Assembly (NCBI GenBank): GCA_964354865.1
Contig: CAYHBN010000012.1
Location: 1-27,128, forward strand
Direction: 5' to 3'
Source of the DNA: JAHFJU01 sp964354865
Lineage (GTDB): Bacteria > Patescibacteriota > Gracilibacteria > UBA1369 > UM-FILTER-53-11
Length of the DNA stretch: 27,128 bases
Numbering within the stretch: the stretch's first letter is position 1; every line of letters begins with the position of its first letter. Under the pieces are notes generated by a model. The model ran no database searches and was not told where the DNA came from. It worked only from the letters and a program-made list of their open reading frames with translations. This document shows positions 1-8,048 of the stretch, one piece after another. Made by a program: the position numbers and the translations under genes.

Positions 1-873
1 TTTTCTTAAAATGGCGAGGTCTTCTTTTGCGGCATCAAGATTCGCCTTTAGGTCGTCCATTCCGTTGTCTTTCTGGAGCGTGAGTGCCAGTCTTTTAACA
101 TTCTCAACATAGACGCCCGGCATGTGACCCTCTTTGCCCGCAACGAAAAGTTGTTGCATGGGGTCAAATTTGCTCTGCACGGTATTTGCAGCCTTTGAGA
201 GAGACTTAAAGCTCGGCATTTTCGCCATCACTTTGTCTACATTATCTTCGATAAACTTCTCTTCTTGCTCTGATTTTTTAACATCGTCAGGGGTGACCGT
301 AAATGAGACGTTGTCTCTGAGTCTTCGCAGTTGGCCCGAAGAATCGAAACATGAAACGGAGATGCTTCCGTCGGGGAGTTTTTTTGCGAGAGTGAGTGCG
401 CGGCCCGAACGCATACCGTAACGATTTGCCTGTGTATCTTGTGGAAACAAAATTCGCACATAGCCCTCGGAAAGTTTTTTGCCGGCTGGCGAAAATTGCT
501 CAATACCGCGTGTTGCCGCTTTGCTTTCTTTTGCCCGAGTGGAAATTGTTTCGTCGTACGCTAAAGAAATTTCGCGAGCGGAGTATTTCAAAAAACCTTC
601 GCCGAGCGATGCATTTTCTTTATTTTTCTGCGCAAACAATTTGAGGGCTTCTGCGTAGTTGCCACTGTAATACAAGCTGTCAAAAACAGCTGCATCACCC
701 GCGTCAGATTTTGCACTCGCTACATCTGTAGCACGTATTTTCGCCTCTTCAACAAGAGTCTTCAACTGTACTGGCACGTCTGCCCCAAGTCTATCAAAAG
801 CGGCGAGCAAGACGTTGTCTACTCGCTGTGCATCTCCCGACTGCGTTGCTTCAAAATATGCGCTCACATACAT
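1..873 (-). CDS. Unrecognised soluble protein, 3' end beyond window
   Basis: The minus frame is open from the ATG at 873 to the first base of the window: 291 codons and no stop, so the C-terminus is missing. I do not recognise the family. The product looks soluble and mostly helical, with no signal peptide or membrane segment. Its first half is rich in Ala, Glu and Lys and has a TPR-like stretch (DSLYYSGNYAEALKLF). The middle part (around GYVRILFPQDTQANRY) is less helical. In this frame the last stop upstream is at 921-923, and ATG 873 is the first conventional start after it. It lies 38 bases after the stop of the preceding gene, so it is probably the third gene of an operon with the 80-aa and 240-aa genes. 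No Shine-Dalgarno sequence is seen. The reading frame is well supported; the function is unknown. Confidence 0.7.
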   Translation of the reverse strand, partial: MYVSAYFEATQSGDAQRVDNVLLAAFDRLGADVPVQLKTLVEEAKIRATDVASAKSDAGDAAVFDSLYYSGNYAEALKLFAQKNKENASLGEGFLKYSAREISLAYDETISTRAKESKAATRGIEQFSPAGKKLSEGYVRILFPQDTQANRYGMRSGRALTLAKKLPDGSISVSCFDSSGQLRRLRDNVSFTVTPDDVKKSEQEEKFIEDNVDKVMAKMPSFKSLSKAANTVQSKFDPMQQLFVAGKEGHMPGVYVENVKRLALTLQKDNGMDDLKANLDAAKEDLAILRK

Positions 874-911
874 GAGGTCGAGGATTTTTTTCGTCTCTAC
901 CTCGGTCTTCT

Positions 912-1634
912 CTATCGATTTTTAATTATTTCGGATTTTTCGCGAGCCATGGTCATGATGTGTATGCCCTGCGAAATTATGTCTTTGGTATTTGTAGCGA
1001 TCTTCGCGTTATGACGAACGGCCTCGGCTAAATTATCGCTTGAAAGAATCCTATTCAAAATGGAAATTTTATCGCTTTGACCTCGTATTTGCACACCGAG
1101 TCGCTCCAGCTGACGCTGACAGGCTTCAACTGTTGCCTTGTTTTGCTCGATCGTTTTTCCTTCGATGGTATTGTTCAATAGTTCACTTTTTGCCGCCTCA
1201 AGAGCCTGCGCATCTTCATACGAATTTTTGATACCCAAAACGCTTTGTTCGAGAAAATCGAGCCCAAAGTCTGGCATAGGCGACGCCTCTGGCTTTTTAT
1301 CTTGCTCACTTTGTTTCGGCGCAGCCTCCCGCTCAAGCTCCACAAGTTTTTGCTCAAGTGATTTGCATAATTCTTCCATCTGCTGAATTCCTTCGAGCGG
1401 AAGATGCGTGATAACTTCTGTTTTAAAAAACACATCGAGGTCTCCGAAGATTGCGAGTTTTTTGTCATCGCTGATCTTCAACTTCGTCATGCGATCTTGA
1501 AAATCATCGACATTTTTTACAAACGATTTCAACCCAATCTCATCGTCTTTGGTGTCGATCGTCGATTCAAATGAGGCTTGTACGAGATCTTGCCCATCGT
1601 CGATACTTCTATTTATTTTATCAAAATCAGCCAT
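912..1634 (-). CDS. Unrecognised coiled-coil-prone protein, 240 aa
   Basis: A 240-residue acidic protein with no signal peptide and no membrane segment. It is almost entirely predicted helix by eye. Residues about 75-105 (QQMEELCKSLEQKLVELERE) and 145-190 have heptad-like spacing that could form coiled coils. A Pro/Lys-rich linker (near residue 115, PEASPMPDFG) separates the two helical halves. Its ATG overlaps the stop of the upstream 80-aa gene by 8 bases (1627-1634), a typical sign of translational coupling. I cannot assign a function. A cytoplasmic structural or regulatory partner of its two neighbours is a guess from the operon alone. Confidence 0.75.
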   Translation of the reverse strand: MADFDKINRSIDDGQDLVQASFESTIDTKDDEIGLKSFVKNVDDFQDRMTKLKISDDKKLAIFGDLDVFFKTEVITHLPLEGIQQMEELCKSLEQKLVELEREAAPKQSEQDKKPEASPMPDFGLDFLEQSVLGIKNSYEDAQALEAAKSELLNNTIEGKTIEQNKATVEACQRQLERLGVQIRGQSDKISILNRILSSDNLAEAVRHNAKIATNTKDIISQGIHIMTMAREKSEIIKNR

Positions 1635-1869
1635 TGAACGATTCTAGGTATATATTTTTGTTTGAAACGAACGTGTTTATCGCATTTGAATTACCGCCCG
1701 CCTTTGAGTACATTTTGAAGAATTCAGCCTCAGAGTTGAGCAGAATATCAGTTAGTTTAATCAGCTGATTTTCTGTCCGTGTGTCGAGAGACTCCAAAAG
1801 TGATTTTTTTTGCTCTTTGCTGAGCAACGGAGAACGTAAAATAATATTGTTTATTTTTATTTTTGCCAT
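1627..1869 (-). CDS. Unrecognised small protein, 80 aa
   Basis: An 80-residue, Lys/Asn/Leu-rich soluble protein and the first gene of a three-gene minus-strand operon. No known motif is visible. The N-terminal half (SKEQKKSLLESLDTRTEN) looks like helix-turn-helix-sized helices, but I cannot support DNA binding. The start is favoured by an extended -10 box (TGATATAAT) whose last base is only six bases before the ATG, so the mRNA would begin at or next to the start codon. The 3' end overlaps the next gene by 8 bases. This gene is divergent from pheS. Confidence 0.65.
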   Translation of the reverse strand: MAKIKINNIILRSPLLSKEQKKSLLESLDTRTENQLIKLTDILLNSEAEFFKMYSKAGGNSNAINTFVSNKNIYLESFNG

Positions 1870-1875
1870 CTGTTA

Positions 1876-1884
1876 ATTATATCA
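1876..1884 (-). promoter_or_regulatory. Extended -10 promoter, leaderless 80-aa gene
   Basis: Read on the minus strand, this is TGATATAAT, a full extended -10 element. The hexamer (1881 to 1876) is followed by six bases and then the ATG at 1869, placing the expected transcription start on the start codon. No good -35 box is seen at 16-18 bp. The box is a perfect consensus; its use as a promoter is inference. Confidence 0.6.
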
Positions 1885-1920
1885 TAAATGGCCTCTAAAT
1901 CCCACCCTCCCCGAATCCTT

Positions 1921-1949
1921 TTGCCGTAAGCAGTTTTTTATATTACAGT
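1921..1949 (+). promoter_or_regulatory. Candidate pheS promoter
   Basis: TTGCCG (1921-1926) and TACAGT (1944-1949) are separated by exactly 17 bp. Transcription would start near 1956, leaving a leader of about 28 bases before the pheS ATG at 1984. No T-box, attenuator peptide or other leader structure is visible. Confidence 0.45.
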
Positions 1950-1983
1950 AACCGCACGATCCACTTTGTGGGTACCACTCATT

Positions 1984-3018
1984 ATGGAACTCGAACAAAT
2001 CAAAAACGCAGCCTTAAAAGCCTTTGCCGAAGCCAAAAGCGTCGACGAATTATATAATTCTCACGTGCAGGTTTTGGGGCGAAAAGGCGCAATGACACTG
2101 GTTATGCAGTCAATCGCGACCATCGAAAAATCACAGAAGGCGGCCTTTGGGCAGGCATGCAATGTGGTTAAAAAAGAACTAGAGACAGTGTATGAATCAC
2201 GAAAAAAAGAGCTAGAAGAGGCGGATTTACAGCGCGCACTTCATAACAAATGGGTAGACCCAACTGCACCGGGCAAGCAATTTGAAGTTGGACACCTTCA
2301 CCCACTCACCCTCGTTCAAAACGAAGTCGAGCGAATTTTCAGCTCGATGGGATTTGCGGTAATGGACGGACCCGAAATCGAAAGTGAGTACTACAACTTC
2401 GAGGCGTTGAATGTTCCCAGCTGGCACCCCGCACGCGACATGCAAGACACGTTTTTCATAAACGGCGATGCCGATGCAACTGAAGGACGCTTGGTTATGC
2501 GCACGCAAACATCTCCCGTACAAATTCGATCAATGAAAAAATATGGCGCACCTCTACGAATTATTGCACCAGGCCGCGTATTTAGAAACGAGGCAACCGA
2601 CGCACGTCACGAACACACCTTCGACCAAGTTGAAGGGTTGTTAATCGACGAAAACATTTCACTCGCAGACTTAAAAGGAGTTATGCAAGAATTTTTAACA
2701 AAACTCTTTGGCCGCGAAATGTTAGTACGATTCAGACCAGGCTATTTCCCTTTCGTGGAGCCAGGAATCGAGCTCGACATGTCATGTACCTTGTGCAACG
2801 CAAAAGGCTGCCGAGTATGTAAAGGCACCGGCTGGTTAGAGTTCATGGGCGCAGGAATGGTTCACCCAAATGTACTAAAAGCTGGTGGCATCGACGCGAC
2901 AAAATATCAAGGCTGGGCGTTTGGTTTTGGCCTGACTCGTTTGGTGATGATGAAATACAACATCGACGATATTCGCCTTCTTTCAAGCGGCGATTTACGA
3001 TTTATAAAACAGTTTTAA
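1984..3018 (+). CDS. pheS: Phenylalanine-tRNA ligase alpha subunit
   Basis: This is the catalytic alpha subunit of the alpha2beta2 enzyme that charges tRNA-Phe. The product is 344 residues, normal for the family, with an N-terminal coiled-coil arm for tRNA contact. Class II motif 2 is visible (GRVFRNEATDARHEHTFDQ), as is motif 3 (FGFGLTRLVMMKYNIDDIR). Before motif 3 there is a four-cysteine loop (CTLCNAKGCRVC), of the form C-x2-C-x4-C-x2-C, which probably binds zinc; such a loop is known from some bacterial PheS but not from E. coli. The frame can be extended upstream to a TTG at 1966, but the protein begins naturally at the ATG at 1984 (MELEQIKN). pheT follows after 21 bases, so the two subunits are co-expressed. 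Confidence 0.97.
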   Translation: MELEQIKNAALKAFAEAKSVDELYNSHVQVLGRKGAMTLVMQSIATIEKSQKAAFGQACNVVKKELETVYESRKKELEEADLQRALHNKWVDPTAPGKQFEVGHLHPLTLVQNEVERIFSSMGFAVMDGPEIESEYYNFEALNVPSWHPARDMQDTFFINGDADATEGRLVMRTQTSPVQIRSMKKYGAPLRIIAPGRVFRNEATDARHEHTFDQVEGLLIDENISLADLKGVMQEFLTKLFGREMLVRFRPGYFPFVEPGIELDMSCTLCNAKGCRVCKGTGWLEFMGAGMVHPNVLKAGGIDATKYQGWAFGFGLTRLVMMKYNIDDIRLLSSGDLRFIKQF

Positions 3019-3039
3019 TATTACTTAGCGTACAGACCG

Positions 3040-5496
3040 ATGAAACTTTCTTTAAATTGGCTCAAAGAATTTGTAGACATTCCAACTGATATTTCACCGC
3101 AACGACTTGGTGAATTACTCACCGTGCGTATGTGTGAAGTTGAAGGATTTGAAAACGAAGCAGATGCTTTTAAAAATATGATTGTTGGCAGAATCGTCGA
3201 AGTAAATCCACACCCAAATGCCGATAAACTTCGCGTGTGTACGGTGGATGTTGGCGGCAGAAACGAAATAATTGTCTGTGGTGGCGAAAATGTAAAACCC
3301 GAATTACTTGTTGCGGTTGCGATGCCAGGTTCATGGGTAAAATGGCATGGCGAAGGCGATTTGGTTGAACTTAAAAACGCAGAAATTAGAGGAGTTGCGA
3401 GCTTTGGCATGATCTGCGCCGAAGAAGAAATCGGACTTCCCGTCATGACTCCACAAAAAGGAATCACGATCGCCGACATGGGCTACATTTGCAAAAAACT
3501 AAAGTTGGCTGCACCCGTGGCAGGCACAAATTTGGCCGTTGCGCTCAACAAAACCGACACCATTCTTGAGGTCGATAATAAATCGATCACCCACCGCCCA
3601 GATTTGTGGGGACACTATGGCATGGCACGTGAATTTTCTGCATTCTTGGGCAAAAAATTAAATCCTTTAAAATTCAAAAATGAGTTTCCGGCTACGGGCG
3701 AAAGTGTAAAAGTTGAATTAGCACAAAGCGGTATCGCGGCTCGTTTTATGTCGGTCATTGTAAAAGGATTAAAAGTCGGCCCATCACCGCTCTGGATGCA
3801 GCAACGATTAACGGCTTGCGGCATGCGCCCGGTAAATAACATTGTCGACATTACAAATTACGTGATGCTCGAGTTGGGTCACCCACTTCATGCGTTCGAT
3901 CGCCGCGTTGTTGAAAATGATACTTTTGTAATTAGGTTTGCCCAAGAAGGCGAAGTTCTCGAAACGCTCGACCACAAAAAACGCACGCTCACGGCTCACG
4001 ATGCACTCGTCACGAATGGACAATCGGCCCTCGCACTCGCAGGTATTATGGGGGGATTGAACTCAGAAATCACCGATGACACAACCGAAATTGTTCTCGA
4101 AGTTGCGTGTTGGAATCCGGTGATGGTTCGCAAAACATCTCAGCGACAAAACTTACGAAGCGAAGCTGCCTCACGTTTTGAAAAAAGTCTCGACCCTGAA
4201 TATACTGGATTTGCATTTCAGCGCGCTGTTCAATTAATTTTGAAATATTGCAAAGGCGCAGAGCTCGCGGGACCAGCAACTGATGTCTACCCACTTCGCC
4301 CTGAACTCCCCTCAATTTTGTTGCACGTCGAAAAAGCCAACCGCATGATCGGCACCAACTTAAGCGATAAAGAAATTGCGAGCTACTTAAAAGCACTTCA
4401 ATTCACCGTAGAAAAAGAATCAAAAGGAGTTTTACGAGTGACGGTTCCAAGCTGGCGTGCCACAAAAGATATTTCAATTGAAGAAGATTTAGTTGAAGAA
4501 ATCGCACGCGCTCACGGATACGAAAATTTGGCTCCGCACAGCGTTTCGTTGCCGATCAAAGCTCCGGTTACTGACCCTGAAAGAGAAGGGATTCAAAGAG
4601 CTCGCGCGATTCTCGCGCTCGCCCTCGGTTTTAACGAATCACTCACCTACTCGTTCTACGGTCAACGTGAACTCGATGAATTTTTGATGAGCGGAACTCC
4701 ACATGAAGCGGCGCACTTCAACGTTGCAAATCCTCTTTCAAATGATCAAACACATTTGCGCATTAGCTTGATACCTAATTTATTGAAAGCAGCCGTTCGA
4801 AATTCCGTCACTCATGAAACAGTAAAATTATTTGAAATCGGTCGCACGTATATAAAAGAAAATGGCGTATTCATGCCTAAAGAAGATCGCTACTGTGCTG
4901 CTGTTTCGGTTCTCAAAAATACAGATTCATTCACCGAAATGCTCGGCGCTCTACGAACTTTTTTGAGCGAAATGAAAGTGCCGAATGTGACGATTGAAAA
5001 AACGACTGAGCCCATTGCTCCGTACAAACACCCACGGGCACACGCAGCTATTAAAAGTGGAGACACCCGCCTCGGCTCAATCTTCGAACTCAATCCCCTC
5101 GTTCTCAAAAAACTCGATTGCCCACGTGATGCTCAAGCAGCGGGCTTTGAATTGAACTTCACAAAACTTATCGCACTTGGCGAAAAGCCATTCGTCTACA
5201 AACCAATGCCAAAGTTCCCCGGCATTGAAATCGACATTTCTGCACTCGTCGACTCAACTACTCAAATCGGCGAGGTTGCTCAGGCTATCGAACAAACCGA
5301 ATCAAACGGACTCATTCAAGATGTATGGTTTATTGACTCATTTGAAGACGCCCAAAAACTTGGTGTAGGCAAAAAATCCCTCACGATGCGTATTTTGCTT
5401 CAATCACAAGAAAGAACCCTCACCGATGAAGAGATGAAAACAGTGCAACAATCGCTCATTACATCGGCTCAAAACAAGGGTTGGACGGTTCGCTAA
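3040..5496 (+). CDS. pheT: Phenylalanine-tRNA ligase beta subunit
   Basis: This is the large subunit of PheRS, 818 residues and full length. The order of domains is the standard one. It runs from an N-terminal hexapeptide start (MKLSLNWLKEFVDI) to an EMAP/tRNA-binding OB domain at about 40-150 (HPNADKLRVC). The B3/B4 editing region follows at about 210-390, containing NNIVDITNYVMLELGHPLHA. The B5 domain lies near 400-485, then a class-II-like core without catalytic motifs, then a C-terminal anticodon-binding FDX-ACB domain at about 725-818 (PKFPGIEIDIS to the end). It partners PheS, encoded 21 bases upstream. The start has no Shine-Dalgarno sequence but matches the family exactly. Nothing suggests damage. 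Confidence 0.97.
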   Translation: MKLSLNWLKEFVDIPTDISPQRLGELLTVRMCEVEGFENEADAFKNMIVGRIVEVNPHPNADKLRVCTVDVGGRNEIIVCGGENVKPELLVAVAMPGSWVKWHGEGDLVELKNAEIRGVASFGMICAEEEIGLPVMTPQKGITIADMGYICKKLKLAAPVAGTNLAVALNKTDTILEVDNKSITHRPDLWGHYGMAREFSAFLGKKLNPLKFKNEFPATGESVKVELAQSGIAARFMSVIVKGLKVGPSPLWMQQRLTACGMRPVNNIVDITNYVMLELGHPLHAFDRRVVENDTFVIRFAQEGEVLETLDHKKRTLTAHDALVTNGQSALALAGIMGGLNSEITDDTTEIVLEVACWNPVMVRKTSQRQNLRSEAASRFEKSLDPEYTGFAFQRAVQLILKYCKGAELAGPATDVYPLRPELPSILLHVEKANRMIGTNLSDKEIASYLKALQFTVEKESKGVLRVTVPSWRATKDISIEEDLVEEIARAHGYENLAPHSVSLPIKAPVTDPEREGIQRARAILALALGFNESLTYSFYGQRELDEFLMSGTPHEAAHFNVANPLSNDQTHLRISLIPNLLKAAVRNSVTHETVKLFEIGRTYIKENGVFMPKEDRYCAAVSVLKNTDSFTEMLGALRTFLSEMKVPNVTIEKTTEPIAPYKHPRAHAAIKSGDTRLGSIFELNPLVLKKLDCPRDAQAAGFELNFTKLIALGEKPFVYKPMPKFPGIEIDISALVDSTTQIGEVAQAIEQTESNGLIQDVWFIDSFEDAQKLGVGKKSLTMRILLQSQERTLTDEEMKTVQQSLITSAQNKGWTVR

Positions 5497-5567
5497 GTCC
5501 ATGGTATGGTACTACCTATTAGTATAACTAGTAGCGGTCTAATCCACATAAGTAACCACACTTCATC

Positions 5568-7976
5568 ATGGAAAGAATCGCACGAGCAAATACCACTCCT
5601 GAAAAATCTCCTTACGCAAATAAGAAAGGACGAAATTTTGAGCTACCCCCAAACTGGGCAAAAACCACCGCACTTGCCGCCGCCATTGCACTAACCCCAT
5701 CATATGCAGAAGGCCAAGCGCAATTTAGAATGCCCGGCAATATTCCTGGAACTCCTGGCATTTCAGATATCGGCGTGCCTGGCATTGCAAGATTAACATA
5801 CGCACAGGGAATAGACATAAATGGCACTTGGACTGCAGAACATACCGACTTTCAACTAACACGAGACGGCGACACGATTACCATGACGCAACTTACTGGC
5901 CGCGTCGTTGAACCACTCAGAAACAATGGGATGTACGTTCAACCAGATGGTAAAGGCGGACTAGATACTATTGAAGTCGACGTTGAACTAGATAATTCGC
6001 AGGGAGGTCACGGCCCAACCGCCGACTTAGTTATAAATGGTGTAGTTCAGTGGAGCCAAATACCCATAATGGGTTGTGTAAATAAAGGCCCCTTCTCACT
6101 GTTCCATTCCCAAAATGGTATTGGTATTAATCAAGGGTACAACGGGTGGAATGCGTATACGATCGATGCTCAAATGGACTGTTTCCAATTTGAAACAGCA
6201 ATGACTGCTGGTCTTTATAATGCAGTATCTCCAAACACAAATCTTCCACTCACCAACCACTTTCTTTCGACAGAAAATATTAGTGATGGTGCTTATTTAT
6301 ATGGCGAACGCGTTGCCATCGTTGAGCGAAACGGCGGCCGATACATGGGAATGCACTTTGCGCTTCCTATGGGAAGTGGCGTTGACCCATTATATGTAGG
6401 ATTAAGTAACGGCCAATTTTCAACAACCCCCGATGGCGTTGATCCTAATGAAGCAGACGCTTCGCTACCTGATGGTACAGGTATACGGGGCATGAGCTCA
6501 ATTTGGGCAGCTGGCGAAATTCCACTCGAAAACAACCCAAGCAACCCCATTGTTCTCACGATAGCTATAAATAATTCATTCAGAGCTATTGAACGAACTG
6601 GTGATCCACAAAATCCTCTTGCGACTGATACCATTCATTCTGTAAACATGAGTCCGTTTATACTCACTGATATTCAGAGCGAAGATGAATTGGACTACGA
6701 CGAAGATGGACAACCAAATAGCATGGATCGTTCTATTGCCATGAATACCGGTGACGCTATTGCTCAAGCCACTTGTTTTAAAAATGGCGAGCGCGATGTG
6801 AATGGAGCAACGGCATGTATATCAAATGACCTTGGATTTGAACATGCATCACAACGAACAGATGGCGCCGTTGAATATCATGACGGCAACACGCCACCAC
6901 TAGTAACGATCCGCGAAGATGGTAGACCGGTTTATGAGGTCTCTGTCCCTCAAGATGCTTCGAACGATGGAGATGTTGTTGCAAATCTTGGCTGGCAAAA
7001 AATGAAAAAAGCGCGAGTCGGTGAACTTCCTGATCCTATTTATTCTTTTGCAACTCCTCCAGAAGGATTTGCATATAACCTAGAATTGCAAGTCGACGTC
7101 ACCAATGATTTACATGGCAATACGGGGAGCGTCTCAATAGATGGAGCAGAAATTCTGAGTGGTCAAAATTCGGTTATAGATACTCCGACTAATGGCATAG
7201 TACGCTACGAGCTCGAAGCAGGAGCATTCAAGGTTGAATTTAATGGAGCAACATTTGCGCCACATATGCGAGTTACGTTGCGTGTACTTGCTGCGCCAGA
7301 TGCAGCGGTTATTCCAGATGCCTCGATAGTCGACGCAGCCCTACTAGACGCCACTTTCCCTGACGCATCAATACCTGACAGTGCAACTCCCGATGCAGCA
7401 ACTTTAGACTTGAGCGCTGCCGCGATTGCAGATGCCGCAGATGCGAGTGATGTTAGCAGTACAGATGCCGTAGTAGACGGATCGGCTGACGGCACTGCCG
7501 ATAGTAACATCGACGCATCTGTTATTATTGCCCCCGTACCCGACGCTGCGCTACACATTCTTGACGCAGCTGTAGTGCCAGAAGATGCGGCTCCGCAGAT
7601 TTTAGATGCAGCGCTCGCTGACGCTCGCGTAGACGCAGCCATTTTGCCAACAGATATTGTTGTTCCTTCAACCGATGGTGCGATAGTAACTGCTCTCGAC
7701 TATGGGATAGATGGACTCATTGATACTCCTGATTTGCCTTTACAAGGGCAAGACATGGTCGCTCCGCAGACAGATTCCCTCTCGCAAAAAACATATCTAC
7801 AAGATATGCGAAGCCCGGTTGATGCCAATATGCAAGACCAAGGCTCAGATGTTGGCACCAATACACTTCACAAAAACAACGAAGGATGCAGCTATACTAT
7901 GAGAGGCAACTCCCCTACTTCGCCACTCATAGTACTAGCTACGGGAATTCTTGCGGCTCGACGTCGAAGACGATAG
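5568..7976 (+). CDS. Secreted protein with MYXO-CTERM-like anchor
   Basis: An 802-residue exported protein of unknown function. Residues 1-48 form a signal peptide with a basic start, a hydrophobic core (TTALAAAIALTPSYA) and likely cleavage after Ala. The large middle part (about 60-570) looks like beta-rich extracellular domains with few cysteines. It includes an acidic Ca-binding-like loop (DYDEDGQPNSMD) near residue 375. Residues about 576-700 are an Asp/Ala-rich linker. The last 30 residues are tripartite: GCS at 773-775, a hydrophobic stretch (PLIVLATGILAA), then five arginines and stop. That layout matches MYXO-CTERM tails, which a myxosortase cleaves so the Cys can be lipidated. No such protease gene is in the window. 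A possible -10 (TATAAC, 5523-5528) lies 39 bases upstream; no Shine-Dalgarno is seen. Its role, perhaps cell-surface display, is inferred. Confidence 0.85.
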   Translation: MERIARANTTPEKSPYANKKGRNFELPPNWAKTTALAAAIALTPSYAEGQAQFRMPGNIPGTPGISDIGVPGIARLTYAQGIDINGTWTAEHTDFQLTRDGDTITMTQLTGRVVEPLRNNGMYVQPDGKGGLDTIEVDVELDNSQGGHGPTADLVINGVVQWSQIPIMGCVNKGPFSLFHSQNGIGINQGYNGWNAYTIDAQMDCFQFETAMTAGLYNAVSPNTNLPLTNHFLSTENISDGAYLYGERVAIVERNGGRYMGMHFALPMGSGVDPLYVGLSNGQFSTTPDGVDPNEADASLPDGTGIRGMSSIWAAGEIPLENNPSNPIVLTIAINNSFRAIERTGDPQNPLATDTIHSVNMSPFILTDIQSEDELDYDEDGQPNSMDRSIAMNTGDAIAQATCFKNGERDVNGATACISNDLGFEHASQRTDGAVEYHDGNTPPLVTIREDGRPVYEVSVPQDASNDGDVVANLGWQKMKKARVGELPDPIYSFATPPEGFAYNLELQVDVTNDLHGNTGSVSIDGAEILSGQNSVIDTPTNGIVRYELEAGAFKVEFNGATFAPHMRVTLRVLAAPDAAVIPDASIVDAALLDATFPDASIPDSATPDAATLDLSAAAIADAADASDVSSTDAVVDGSADGTADSNIDASVIIAPVPDAALHILDAAVVPEDAAPQILDAALADARVDAAILPTDIVVPSTDGAIVTALDYGIDGLIDTPDLPLQGQDMVAPQTDSLSQKTYLQDMRSPVDANMQDQGSDVGTNTLHKNNEGCSYTMRGNSPTSPLIVLATGILAARRRRR
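7292..7705 (+). repeat. Asp/Ala-rich imperfect protein repeat
   Basis: About 125 codons encode a degenerate run of short units built on (V/I/L)-(P/L)-DA-(A/S), for example IPDASIVDAALLDA and AAVVPEDAAPQILDAA. Units are not identical at the DNA level, so this is an old or selected low-complexity spacer and not a recent tandem expansion. It sits just before the C-terminal anchor, where a flexible stalk would be expected. The reverse strand is open over the same stretch only because of this composition. Confidence 0.7.
7887..7976 (+). other. MYXO-CTERM-like sorting signal
   Basis: These codons specify Cys774, Ser and a short polar turn, then a 12-14 residue hydrophobic segment, then RRRRR and the stop. 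Cys, transmembrane helix and Arg cluster at the extreme C-terminus is the definition of this class of sorting signal. In myxobacteria it is processed by CPBP-family myxosortases. Seen directly: the layout. Inferred: that it works the same way here. Confidence 0.6.
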
Positions 7977-8007
7977 TCGAAATTCCTCTTGCACTCGCCA
8001 TCAATAC

Positions 8008-8035
8008 TTGATATTTGTTAGATACGTTTTTTAAT
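8008..8035 (+). promoter_or_regulatory. Candidate speA promoter
   Basis: TTGATA (8008-8013) and TTTAAT (8030-8035) are 16 bp apart. Transcription would begin near 8042, about seven bases before the ATG at 8049, so the leader is nearly absent. This supports the upstream start over the internal ATG at 8193. Confidence 0.5.
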
Positions 8036-8048
8036 TTTTCATCCAGAA

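Noticed and set aside
3021..3479. Reverse-strand frame of 152 codons inside pheT
   Set aside because: pheT is a full-length conserved gene; the opposite frame is a shadow with no promoter or recognisable product.
7205..7642. Long reverse-strand reading frame (145 codons) opposite the secreted protein
   Set aside because: It mirrors the Asp/Ala-rich repeat; its Ala/Ser-rich product is what the repeat composition gives on the other strand. It has no start signal.
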